DNA of 7,573 nt from Winogradskyella sp. (lineage in GTDB: Bacteria; Bacteroidota; Bacteroidia; Flavobacteriales; Flavobacteriaceae), in assembly GCA_030149115.1 (NCBI GenBank), contig JASBSE010000543.1, positions 1 to 7,573 on the forward strand. Direction: 5' to 3'. The notes under the pieces are model-generated. The model made no database searches and had not been told where the DNA came from. It was given only the letters and a program-made list of their open reading frames with translations. Every line of letters starts with the position of its first letter. Position 1 is the first letter of the stretch. A program made the translations under genes and the position numbers. Of the stretch, positions 1 through 5,294 are shown piece after piece.

Positions 1-93
1 TTGAAACTCTTTACCAATTACAGTATCTGCATTAGCTTCCGTTTTCATAAAATCTGTCACTTGTCCTAATAATTCTTCTAAATGTAGTTCCAT
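1..93 (-). CDS. GerW/YtfJ-family protein, N-terminal 31 codons only
   Basis: The minus strand opens with ATG at 93-91 and stays open to the window edge, so only the first 31 residues are present. They read MELHLEELLGQVTDFMKTEA and then NADTVIGKEFQ. An amphipathic helix followed by 'T-V-I-G-K' resembles the start of the GerW (YtfJ) family, which is known as a spore germination factor in Bacillus but also occurs widely in organisms that do not sporulate. The upstream neighbour looks like DUF2953 (YtfI), and the ytfI-ytfJ order is established in Bacillus, which strengthens the call. Only 12 bp separate the neighbour's stop from this start, so the two are almost certainly one operon, transcribed from the promoter at 622-665. 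The family's glycine-rich core lies outside the window, so the assignment leans on context. Biochemical role unknown. Confidence 0.65.
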   Translation of the reverse strand, partial: MELHLEELLGQVTDFMKTEANADTVIGKEFQ

Positions 94-105
94 AATATTA
101 ATATT

Positions 106-606
106 TTAAATGTTGAAAAATGATTTTATAATGCGTATTGGTCTATTCTCAACAGCCAATACTAATGTGTTTTGACCTTTATAATTAACATGGAATCCTC
201 CAAATTGATAGTTTAAAAAAGAAAATACTGGATACAATTTTGAGTTTGCAATACAATCTCCCGTATCTATATTCATGTAAAACTGTTTCACCTTAAAGGA
301 TTTTATTATTCTTATTACAGTTCTAAAACTTAATTTCTTTGTTTTTTTATCAACCTTTACTGCTTTTGATTTTTCAGATTTCTTTTCTTTTTTGGCTTTT
401 AGCGGATGGATGTAAAATTTTAAAAAGAATAGCTTTAGTTTTACTATAAAAATCTCTTTATCATCCTTAATTACATCTGCTCTTGTAAGACCTTTTAACT
501 GAATATAATATTGCTCGTTTTTTGTATCTATAACCAAAATCATTGGCATTAATAACAAGTAAATGATTAATGATAAAAACAACAATATGATAATAGTTAA
601 CAACAT
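106..606 (-). CDS. DUF2953 (YtfI-like) single-pass membrane protein
   Basis: A 166-residue protein with one N-terminal hydrophobic segment (about residues 2-24), then a beta-rich stretch ending in 'LKLFFLKFYIHP' (57-68), a lysine-rich linker (69-91), and a C-terminal part with D114-T-G-D117, 'NSKLYPVF' and 'NYKGQNTLVLAVENR'. This order (membrane anchor, short strands, poly-Lys, then a G-D containing C-terminal domain) matches the DUF2953 family, whose Bacillus member YtfI is encoded next to ytfJ. It is shorter than typical Bacillus members but looks complete. It is probably anchored in the cytoplasmic membrane; the orientation is not certain. The GerW-like gene starts 12 bp downstream. A Crp/Fnr-type operator plus -7 box (622-665) lies immediately upstream, predicting a leader of only about 11 nt. 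The molecular function is unknown; the family call is moderately sure. Confidence 0.65.
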   Translation of the reverse strand: MLLTIIILLFLSLIIYLLLMPMILVIDTKNEQYYIQLKGLTRADVIKDDKEIFIVKLKLFFLKFYIHPLKAKKEKKSEKSKAVKVDKKTKKLSFRTVIRIIKSFKVKQFYMNIDTGDCIANSKLYPVFSFLNYQFGGFHVNYKGQNTLVLAVENRPIRIIKSFFNI

Positions 607-621
607 GTTTTAAGTTTTATC

Positions 622-665
622 CAAAGGAAAGCAAACTATAAACCTAGCACAATGATATTCATCAA
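622..665 (-). promoter_or_regulatory. Crp/Fnr-operator promoter module 1, driving the DUF2953/GerW pair
   Basis: Read on the minus strand, the operator is TTGAT-GAAT-ATCAT (665 to 652, core centre 658.5). A -7 box TTCCTTTG (629 to 622; 5 of 6 fixed positions of TAnnTTTG) begins 29.5 bp from the centre. A start about 12 nt past the first box base would fall near 617, putting the operator at about -41.5. There is no clear -33 TTTG, as expected when an activator replaces it. Spacing is identical to five other modules in this window. Confidence 0.65.
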
Positions 666-741
666 CTTAGGTGATTTTTTATACACTTTAACAAATTGAA
701 ATGAATTAGAAATTTGATTCTATTTAGACTTCATATTAGAA

Positions 742-1116
742 CTATTCTTGTAGTTTCTTAAACTCTAGACTCAACTTTACCATAAAGTTTAATTCAGATT
801 TATTGATTTTAGCAAAAGCATAGGCAATGTCATTACCAGTCTTAAGAATGAGCTTTTGTAATTCCCTTGTAAATAATTTAGGATTTTGATGTAGAAATTC
901 AATAAACCTAGAAAAGCTGTTTTCTGCTGATGCATTGTCTTTTTGTAATGTATTGAACTGATTTTTTATGACATCTTGTTCAAGTTCCGTAAGATGAGGC
1001 CATCGCTTTTTTAGGCTTTCAGACAACTTTACATATTCTTCAAAAGACAAGTTATTATCTGCCTTAGAAATAGCATAAAACACATATCCTAAATGTATTA
1101 AAAAGTCCTTATTCAT
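742..1116 (-). CDS. TerB-like helical protein
   Basis: A 124-residue, predicted all-helical soluble protein. The first helix plus acidic loop (residues 5-27: LIHLGYVFYAISKADNN then LSFEE) and a second similar helix-loop (about 98-117: AYAFAKINKSELNFMVKLSL) resemble the paired metal-binding helices of the TerB/tellurite-resistance fold. D20, E26/E27 and E108 are candidate ligands. The reading frame is open further upstream to an ATG at 1188, but MNKDF at 1116 is the better start: the homologous part begins there, and the extension would be encoded by the operator palindrome at 1169-1188 and the -7 box at 1139-1146. The predicted transcription start near 1134 gives an 18-nt leader to 1116. The gene stands alone, divergent from the regulator unit. 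The exact role of such stand-alone TerB-like proteins is not established. Confidence 0.65.
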   Translation of the reverse strand: MNKDFLIHLGYVFYAISKADNNLSFEEYVKLSESLKKRWPHLTELEQDVIKNQFNTLQKDNASAENSFSRFIEFLHQNPKLFTRELQKLILKTGNDIAYAFAKINKSELNFMVKLSLEFKKLQE

Positions 1117-1138
1117 TTTGATTAAAATTACCGCATAC

Positions 1139-1182
1139 AAAAGATATTTAAATCCTAAGAAACAAAGAATGATATTGGTCAA
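1139..1182 (-). promoter_or_regulatory. Crp/Fnr-operator promoter module 2, driving the TerB-like gene
   Basis: On the minus strand: operator TTGAC-CAAT-ATCAT (1182 to 1169, centre 1175.5), then -7 box TATCTTTT (1146 to 1139). The centre-to-box distance is 29.5 bp, as in the other modules. The predicted transcription start is near 1134, leaving about 18 nt before the ATG at 1116. The operator shares most of its bases with the oppositely oriented module 3. Confidence 0.6.
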
Positions 1183-1188
1183 TATCAT
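1169..1188. repeat. 20-bp palindrome formed by two overlapping operators
   Basis: Perfect inverted repeat with 9-bp arms (ATGATATTG and CAATATCAT) around a central GT. It equals the minus-strand site of module 2 (1169-1182) fused with the plus-strand site of module 3 (1175-1188), with centres 6 bp apart. Confidence 0.85.
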
Positions 1189-1218
1189 AGAATATTTGCA
1201 TCTAATTTCGTATCTTTA
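1175..1218 (+). promoter_or_regulatory. Crp/Fnr-operator promoter module 3, driving the kinase-relic/regulator unit
   Basis: Operator TTGGT-CAAT-ATCAT (1175-1188, centre 1181.5) with -7 box TATCTTTA (1211-1218), again 29.5 bp apart. The predicted start is near 1223, with a leader of about 22 nt to the ATG at 1245. It would make the Crp/Fnr-type regulator unit autoregulated if 1245-2791 is co-transcribed. The upstream half-site has one deviation (TGGT), so this may be one of the weaker operators. Confidence 0.6.
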
Positions 1219-1224
1219 TTGAGT

Positions 1225-1246
1225 ATACCAATTACTATTTTGGTAT
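1225..1246 (+). repeat. Inverted repeat over the start codon of the 1245 gene
   Basis: ATACCAA (1225-1231) and TTGGTAT (1240-1246) form 7-bp perfect arms around an 8-nt loop. If transcription starts near 1223 as module 3 predicts, the very 5' end of the mRNA folds into this hairpin and includes two bases of the initiating AUG (1245-1247). It could limit translation, or it may be a DNA-level operator; the sequence cannot distinguish these. Confidence 0.5.
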
Positions 1247-1676
1247 GATTAAACAGGATAAGAAAATATTAAATAGTCTTCCGGAGGCCATCTCTAAAAC
1301 TGCTATTAATGTTGACAAAAGTCAGAATTTCATTGAAGCAAATTGCATGGCTGAAAATATTTTTGTGCTAAAAAAGCCAAAGCTCAAAAATAAATCTATT
1401 AACATTCATACACTTTCTTACTGTCTTAAATCTAAAAATATAAATGTTAATCAGTTAAGGGCCATTTATAAGCAAGGTAAAGTAAAAAAAACCTCAAATA
1501 GTCCTATCCTAAAAGAGATTGGTGATGATATATTACTGTTTCAGGATGAAAAAATCATTAAAATCATCTTATCAAATATTCACCAAAATGAAAACGACGC
1601 TATTGTTGATATTAAAAACTGTGGTGTCGGTTTATATAAAAAGAATATAGCGAATGTTTTAATTCGAAATTATTGA
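1245..1676 (+). CDS. Small protein resembling a degenerate histidine kinase ATPase domain
   Basis: A 143-residue protein with no signal peptide or membrane segment. Its C-terminal half resembles a shrunken HATPase_c domain. 'LLFQDEKIIKIILSNIHQN' (97-115) resembles the D..(L/I)..(I/V)..N(L/I)..N segment of the N box, keeping N111 and N115. 'VDIKNCGVGL' (121-130) resembles the G1 box (I-x-V-x-D-x-G-x-G) with the ATP-binding Asp replaced by N125. The usual 25-30 residues between these boxes are almost absent, and nothing corresponds to the G2 box or to a HisKA helix with H-E-x-R. It therefore should not be an active kinase. It lies 65 bp upstream of the response regulator, where flavobacterial PAS-type kinases often sit, and is preceded by its own operator. 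It is either a decaying gene or a small regulatory derivative. The homology is inferred from motif order only. Confidence 0.55.
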   Translation: MIKQDKKILNSLPEAISKTAINVDKSQNFIEANCMAENIFVLKKPKLKNKSINIHTLSYCLKSKNINVNQLRAIYKQGKVKKTSNSPILKEIGDDILLFQDEKIIKIILSNIHQNENDAIVDIKNCGVGLYKKNIANVLIRNY

Positions 1677-1703
1677 ACAAAAAATTAACGCTATTTACCT
1701 TAG
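1673..1703 (+). promoter_or_regulatory. Possible housekeeping-type promoter for the response regulator gene
   Basis: TTG (1673-1675) followed after 20 bp by TACCTTAG (1696-1703; 5 of 6 fixed positions of the TAnnTTTG -7 box). No TGAT-N4-ATCA-like operator lies at the 29.5-bp position, so this promoter would be independent of the Crp/Fnr modules. It would allow basal synthesis of the regulator in addition to read-through from 1245. Confidence 0.35.
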
Positions 1704-1741
1704 GAAATTAGTTAAGCTAAACATTCCAAACAGAGCAAAAC

Positions 1742-2791
1742 ATGACCAGGGTCTTACTCATAGAAGATGATAAGGTTTTAAGAGAAAACACAGCCGAACT
1801 TTTGGAGCTCTCGGACTATGAAGTTTTTACTGCGCCAAATGGTGAGCTTGGGTTAAAATCGATTAACACTAATTTACCAGATATTATTATTTGCGATATT
1901 ATGATGCCTAAACTTGATGGTTATGAAGTTTTAAATGAGGTCATTAAAAATAATAGAACAAAGCATATTCCTTTTATTTTCTTATCTGCCAAAACCGAAC
2001 ATCAAGATGTTAGAAAAGGTATGAACCTAGGAGCTGACGATTACATTACCAAACCCCTTACAGAAGACGATCTCATTAATGCTATAAAAAGTAGGTTAGC
2101 AAAAGCTAGTATACTTAATAACCAAGAACAAGACAATGTAAACAACTACTCAGAAAAAAATGAATTAATCAATCTTAATGACTTAAAGAATTTCTTTGAC
2201 GATTATGGTAATGAATATACCTTTAACAAAGGTGACATTATTTACAGAGAAGGAGACCATTCTAATTTTATTTATCTAATTTCAAAAGGCGCAGTGAAAT
2301 GTCACAAACTAGACTCCAAAGGAAAAGAATTAGCAATAGAACTTTACAAAGAGGACGATCTATTTGGTTACACATCCTTTACGCACAATTTACCTCATAA
2401 AGAAACTGCTACAGCTATAAAAGACACTGAATTAGTTGGATTATCCATAATGCAATTATCAGAAATTTTAAGCAACAATAATAAGCTAGCCATAGCATTA
2501 ATTGATTATCTAACGGACGATTTATCACATTTTAAGGACCAGCTATTAGAAATGGCTTACAGTTCGGTAAATAAGAAAACAGCGAATACTATTCTTCAAT
2601 TTGCCGAAAAGATAAATCGCAGACCTAACGATCCAATAAAAATTTCTAGAAATGACTTAGCAAGTGTTGCTGGTATCGCTACAGAAACCTTTATCCGTAC
2701 GTTAACAAATTTTAAAAATCAAGGCTTAATTAAATCTGAAGGAAGAAACATCGTTGTTTTAGATATTGAAGGACTTAAGCAAATTGAATAA
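1742..2791 (+). CDS. Response regulator fused to a Crp/Fnr-family transcription factor
   Basis: A 349-residue two-part regulator. Residues 1-122 are a CheY-like receiver with the acidic pair D9/D10, phospho-acceptor D52 (CDIMMPKLDG), S82 and K104-P105. A linker (about 123-145) leads to a cupin-type effector domain (about 148-262, 'FNKGDIIYREGD' and 'YLISKGAVK') and a Crp-type winged helix (about 275-345). In the effector domain the region equivalent to CRP's G-E-L and R-S-A cAMP contacts reads G-Y-T and K-E-T, so cyclic-nucleotide binding is unlikely. The Fe-S cysteines of FNR are absent too; only C51 and C187 occur. Input is therefore probably phosphorylation. The recognition helix shows E315-T-F-I-R319, keeping the E..(x)R pair that reads TGA in CRP and FNR, which fits the operators found here. 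The cognate kinase is not in the window in intact form. Confidence 0.9.
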   Translation: MTRVLLIEDDKVLRENTAELLELSDYEVFTAPNGELGLKSINTNLPDIIICDIMMPKLDGYEVLNEVIKNNRTKHIPFIFLSAKTEHQDVRKGMNLGADDYITKPLTEDDLINAIKSRLAKASILNNQEQDNVNNYSEKNELINLNDLKNFFDDYGNEYTFNKGDIIYREGDHSNFIYLISKGAVKCHKLDSKGKELAIELYKEDDLFGYTSFTHNLPHKETATAIKDTELVGLSIMQLSEILSNNNKLAIALIDYLTDDLSHFKDQLLEMAYSSVNKKTANTILQFAEKINRRPNDPIKISRNDLASVAGIATETFIRTLTNFKNQGLIKSEGRNIVVLDIEGLKQIE

Positions 2792-2909
2792 TTGCCCAGA
2801 ACTAAAATCATTGTAAAACAAAAGCAAACAGACTTTACATTATTGGGAATAAAAAATCAGCTATCACAAGACAAACCACTATAAGTACTAAACGAAAAAA
2901 TAAATAATC

Positions 2910-3296
2910 ATGGAAAATTCACTATTCTTTACAAAGTTTTGGGGTTGGTATCTTATCATTTTCTTTTTTGTACTGAGTTTTAATCCAAAACGTATAAAAC
3001 AGATTTTTAGCAACCTCAAGGATGAAAAATTTTTAATTCTAGCTGCATTTATTTGCATTACGCTCGGTCTTACCACAATAATCTTGCATAACCATTGGGA
3101 ATTAAACTATAGACTGGTTATTACATTAATTGGATGGTCATTCCTATTCTCTGGCTTAGCACTTTTTATTTTTCCGAACAAAACCGTGTCGTGGTTAATT
3201 TTGACTAATGTTAAAATGGTTCAGCTTATTTATATGCTACTATTCTTAGTCGGTTTATTTCTATTAAATATCGTCTATCAAATCATTCCATATTAA
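2910..3296 (+). CDS. Small four-helix integral membrane protein of unknown function
   Basis: A 128-residue protein with four hydrophobic segments (about residues 10-24, 41-59, 67-88 and 104-126) separated by short polar loops, including a basic loop after the first (NPKRIKQ). The pattern 'LHNHWELNYRLVITLIGW' plus 'ALFIFP' before the last helix resembles small conserved membrane proteins annotated as hypothetical in many Proteobacteria and Bacteroidota. No catalytic or metal-binding motif is evident; H60, H62 and W63 at the end of helix 2 are the only striking polar residues near the membrane. The 118-bp gap after the regulator gene holds neither a terminator nor an operator module, so co-transcription with the regulator is likely. 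An open frame antisense to its start (2888-3076) is a shadow. The start is the first ATG, preceded by an A-rich stretch typical of flavobacterial translation starts. Confidence 0.75.
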   Translation: MENSLFFTKFWGWYLIIFFFVLSFNPKRIKQIFSNLKDEKFLILAAFICITLGLTTIILHNHWELNYRLVITLIGWSFLFSGLALFIFPNKTVSWLILTNVKMVQLIYMLLFLVGLFLLNIVYQIIPY

Positions 3297-3302
3297 CCAA
3301 AA

Positions 3303-3346
3303 TTGATATTTATCATTTTTTAAAATTAAGGGGTTATTTATGTTTA
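3303..3346 (+). promoter_or_regulatory. Crp/Fnr-operator promoter module 4, upstream of a noncoding transcript
   Basis: Operator TTGAT-ATTT-ATCAT (3303-3316, centre 3309.5; the best match in the window together with module 1) and -7 box TATGTTTA (3339-3346) at the same 29.5-bp distance. The predicted transcription start is about 3351. Unlike the other modules it does not face a gene directly: a strong terminator ends the transcript about 79 nt later. Confidence 0.65.
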
Positions 3347-3350
3347 TCAT

Positions 3351-3429
3351 CTGATATAAAACATAGGGTAATTTTAGTATCAGGTGCTATTAATCACGGA
3401 AAAAGCCAGAGTCATCTCTGGCTTTTTTT
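3351..3429 (+). ncRNA. Candidate small RNA of about 79 nt with two hairpins
   Basis: This stretch lies between the predicted start of module 4 and the T-run of the terminator. It has no ATG-initiated ORF. The 5' end can fold: CTGATA (3351-3356) pairs with TATCAG (3378-3383), with a further inner AAAA/TTTT helix (3358-3361 with 3372-3375). A single-stranded stretch follows (CTATTAATCACGG, 3387-3399), then the terminator hairpin (3400-3427). A 5' hairpin, an open seed-like segment and an intrinsic terminator make the usual layout of a trans-acting small RNA. It could instead be only the 3' end of the 2910-3296 mRNA. The 5' end position is inferred from promoter spacing. Confidence 0.5.
3400..3429 (+). 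terminator. Strong Rho-independent terminator
   Basis: Stem GCCAGAG (3405-3411) with CTCTGGC (3416-3422), loop TCAT, extended by AAAAA (3400-3404) pairing with TTTTT (3423-3427), and a seven-T run (3423-3429). It would end both the 2910-3296 mRNA and the module 4 transcript, and it insulates the universal stress genes from upstream transcription. Confidence 0.95.
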
Positions 3430-3443
3430 GATGGGAATATTGT

Positions 3444-3487
3444 ATGACAAATATCATTGTAAAACGACGCTAAATACCTTAGCTTTA
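3444..3487 (+). promoter_or_regulatory. Crp/Fnr-operator promoter module 5, driving USP1
   Basis: Operator ATGAC-AAAT-ATCAT (3444-3457, centre 3450.5) and -7 box TAGCTTTA (3480-3487) at exactly 29.5 bp. The predicted start near 3492 leaves about 19 nt to the ATG at 3511. It sits just after the terminator, so the stress-protein genes have their own promoter. Confidence 0.65.
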
Positions 3488-3510
3488 ATAAGCTATAAAA
3501 TGAAATTGTC

Positions 3511-4359
3511 ATGAGAAATATTCTAATCCCAACAGACTTTTCTGCCAATGCAATGAATGCATTAAATTACGCTTCTGAATTGTTTAAATATGATAAAAGC
3601 AGGTTTTTTATAATGCACGCTTACCAAGATGAGATTTTTGAAGACGAAGACCTCATCAAAGAAGAAACATTAGTAAGAGTCACTAAGCAAGTTGCAGATA
3701 AATCCCAATCTAATCTTGATAAGGTCTTAAAAGAAATAAAGGACATTTTCCCAAACCCAAGACATAGCTATTCAATAATTTCTGCAAATAACATGCTGGT
3801 AGATGAAGCAGACAAGATTGTAGACGAAGAGAATATAGATATTATCGTTATGGGAACTCGTGGTAACACCAACGATAAAAAACTAACTTTTGGTAGTCAT
3901 ACACTACAAGTATTAAGATACGTTCAGTGTCCTGTATTGGCCATACCAGAACATTACACAGACATTCAACCAAGACATATACTTTTCCCAACCAATTATT
4001 TAATTCCGTATAAGAGAAGAGAATTAAAATTACTGTGCGAGTTAGCCGCACCTTACAGAGCTACAATAGATATGTTGTATGTAGCCGATAACGACAGTTT
4101 ATCAATAAGACAACAAAACAATCAAAGTTTTGTAAAAGATGAACTTTGTAAAAACGAAATTAACTTTAAGACTGTAAAAGACTCTAGTATAACTGACGCT
4201 ATCTGCAATTATATAGATAAAAATAATGTAGATATGTTAGTGATGGTTAACACCAGACACTCATTTTTTGAAAATATATTCTTTAAGTCTAAACTAGATG
4301 AAATAACCCTACGAATTGATATTCCGTTTTTGGCTCTGCAAAATATTAGACGTTATTAA
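3511..4359 (+). CDS. Tandem-domain universal stress protein (USP1)
   Basis: A 282-residue cytoplasmic protein made of two UspA-type domains (about 1-147 and 155-278). Domain 1 starts 'NILIPTDFS' with D9 at the nucleotide site and carries a complete ATP-binding signature, G115-x2-G118-x9-G128-S129, followed by the 'CPVLAIP' strand. Domain 2 keeps the fold pattern ('ILFPTNY', then 'MLVMVNTRHSFFENIFFKS') but has lost the glycine motif, and its Asp is N162. It probably binds one ATP per chain and acts in stress or starvation physiology, as USPs of this type are thought to do; no specific partner is evident. It is the first of four paralogues. Its domain 2 shares 'PYKRREL' with USP4, suggesting these two are a pair. 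It is led by module 5 and followed by USP2 after 18 bp. Confidence 0.93.
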   Translation: MRNILIPTDFSANAMNALNYASELFKYDKSRFFIMHAYQDEIFEDEDLIKEETLVRVTKQVADKSQSNLDKVLKEIKDIFPNPRHSYSIISANNMLVDEADKIVDEENIDIIVMGTRGNTNDKKLTFGSHTLQVLRYVQCPVLAIPEHYTDIQPRHILFPTNYLIPYKRRELKLLCELAAPYRATIDMLYVADNDSLSIRQQNNQSFVKDELCKNEINFKTVKDSSITDAICNYIDKNNVDMLVMVNTRHSFFENIFFKSKLDEITLRIDIPFLALQNIRRY

Positions 4360-4377
4360 CTTTTAAAATCTGTCGTC

Positions 4378-5220
4378 ATGAAAAAAATATTATTACCAAC
4401 GGATTTTTCAGATAATGCATGGAATGCCATTACATATGCAATACAACTATATAAAAATGAAAAATGTAATTTCATTTTATTGAACACGTATACTCCTATT
4501 GTATATCAGGTAGAGTTTATGCAATCTAGCAAACCTCAGTTTCAACTTATGGAAACTATTAAGGAGACTAGTAAAAAAAGACTTCAGGATTTAGTTGAAA
4601 AAATAGAATCTGAGTTTCCTAATCTTAACCATCAATTCACAACCATTTCATCTTTTAATACACTTACAAGTGAGATAAGCGAATTGTATGAAGGAAATGT
4701 AATGGACCTTATAATTATGGGTACTAAAGGAGCTTCAGGTGTAAAAGAAGTTTTATTTGGATCTAACACCATGCAAGTACTCAATAATGTTAAGTGCCCT
4801 GTAATTGCTATACCTAGCGATTTTGATTTTGAAAAACCGCATGAATTGTTATTTCCTTCAGATTATGAAATTGACTTTAAAGACCAACACTTAGATCCAC
4901 TTATAGATATTGCAAATCTGTATAATATTCGTATTAACGTTATGCATGTGCACTATGGCGAAACGTTAACCGAAAGACAAGAAAGCAACCGTAAAAAACT
5001 AGAAGAAAAGTTTAAAGGTATTGCACATTTATTCCACAATATTAAAAACAAAAATATACCAGAAGCCATTACAGAATTTCAAATAAAAACAAGAGTCAAC
5101 CTGTTAGTGATGATTAACAATAAACATTCATTTTTTGAAAATCTATTCTTTAAATCCAATATAAAACATATAGGTTTTCATCTTAATGTACCATTTATGG
5201 TTATTCCGTCACAACTATAA
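4378..5220 (+). CDS. Tandem-domain universal stress protein (USP2)
   Basis: A 280-residue paralogue of USP1. Domain 1 begins 'KKILLPTDFSDNAWNA' and has the full ATP signature G115-x2-G118-x9-G128-S129 followed by 'CPVIAIP'. Domain 2 (about 155-278) again lacks the glycine motif: 'LLVMINNKHSFFENLFFKS' occupies that position, almost the same as in USP1, although D162 ('FPSDY') remains. The gene begins 18 bp after USP1 with no promoter or terminator between, so it is co-transcribed with it. Its first 45 bp are nearly identical to those of USP3 (43 of 45). The conserved 'HSFFEN(I/L)FFKS' in the second domain of USP1 and USP2 may be a dimer or partner surface; this is inference. Confidence 0.93.
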   Translation: MKKILLPTDFSDNAWNAITYAIQLYKNEKCNFILLNTYTPIVYQVEFMQSSKPQFQLMETIKETSKKRLQDLVEKIESEFPNLNHQFTTISSFNTLTSEISELYEGNVMDLIIMGTKGASGVKEVLFGSNTMQVLNNVKCPVIAIPSDFDFEKPHELLFPSDYEIDFKDQHLDPLIDIANLYNIRINVMHVHYGETLTERQESNRKKLEEKFKGIAHLFHNIKNKNIPEAITEFQIKTRVNLLVMINNKHSFFENLFFKSNIKHIGFHLNVPFMVIPSQL

Positions 5221-5226
5221 TTGAGA

Positions 5227-5270
5227 CTGATTATTATCATTTCAAAATGTAAAAGTTAGCGGTAACTTTT
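5227..5270 (+). promoter_or_regulatory. Crp/Fnr-operator promoter module 6, driving USP3
   Basis: Operator CTGAT-TATT-ATCAT (5227-5240, centre 5233.5) with a perfect TGAT-N4-ATCA core, and -7 box TAACTTTT (5263-5270) at 29.5 bp. The predicted start near 5275 leaves about 20 nt to the ATG at 5295. This gives an internal promoter in the stress-protein array, so USP3 and USP4 can be expressed separately from USP1 and USP2. Confidence 0.65.
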
Positions 5271-5294
5271 GCTGATGAACTAAAGCTACCTGTC

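Noticed and set aside
1117..1188. Upstream start for the TerB-like gene giving 24 extra hydrophobic residues (MILTNI...)
   Set aside because: The extension would be encoded by the operator palindrome (1169-1188) and the -7 box (1139-1146), and the recognisable domain begins at MNKDF (1116). The apparent membrane helix is a by-product of AT-rich promoter DNA.
1245..1741. Frameshift splitting a full-length histidine kinase
   Set aside because: No other frame after 1676 continues a kinase, and the missing parts are absent rather than out of frame. The gene is shortened internally, not split by a single sequencing error.
2799..2819. Half operator ATCATTG upstream of the 2910 gene
   Set aside because: The upstream half (GAAC) does not fit and no TAnnTTTN box lies at 29.5 bp, so no module is called; the gap at 2792-2909 holds nothing else convincing.
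3338..3349. Another operator-like match, TTAT-GTTT-ATCA
   Set aside because: It lacks the conserved G, overlaps the -7 box of module 4, and has no -7 box at 29.5 bp (3373).
3384..3430. Short GTG-initiated frame across the terminator
   Set aside because: Fifteen codons that run through the terminator hairpin and T-run; chance.
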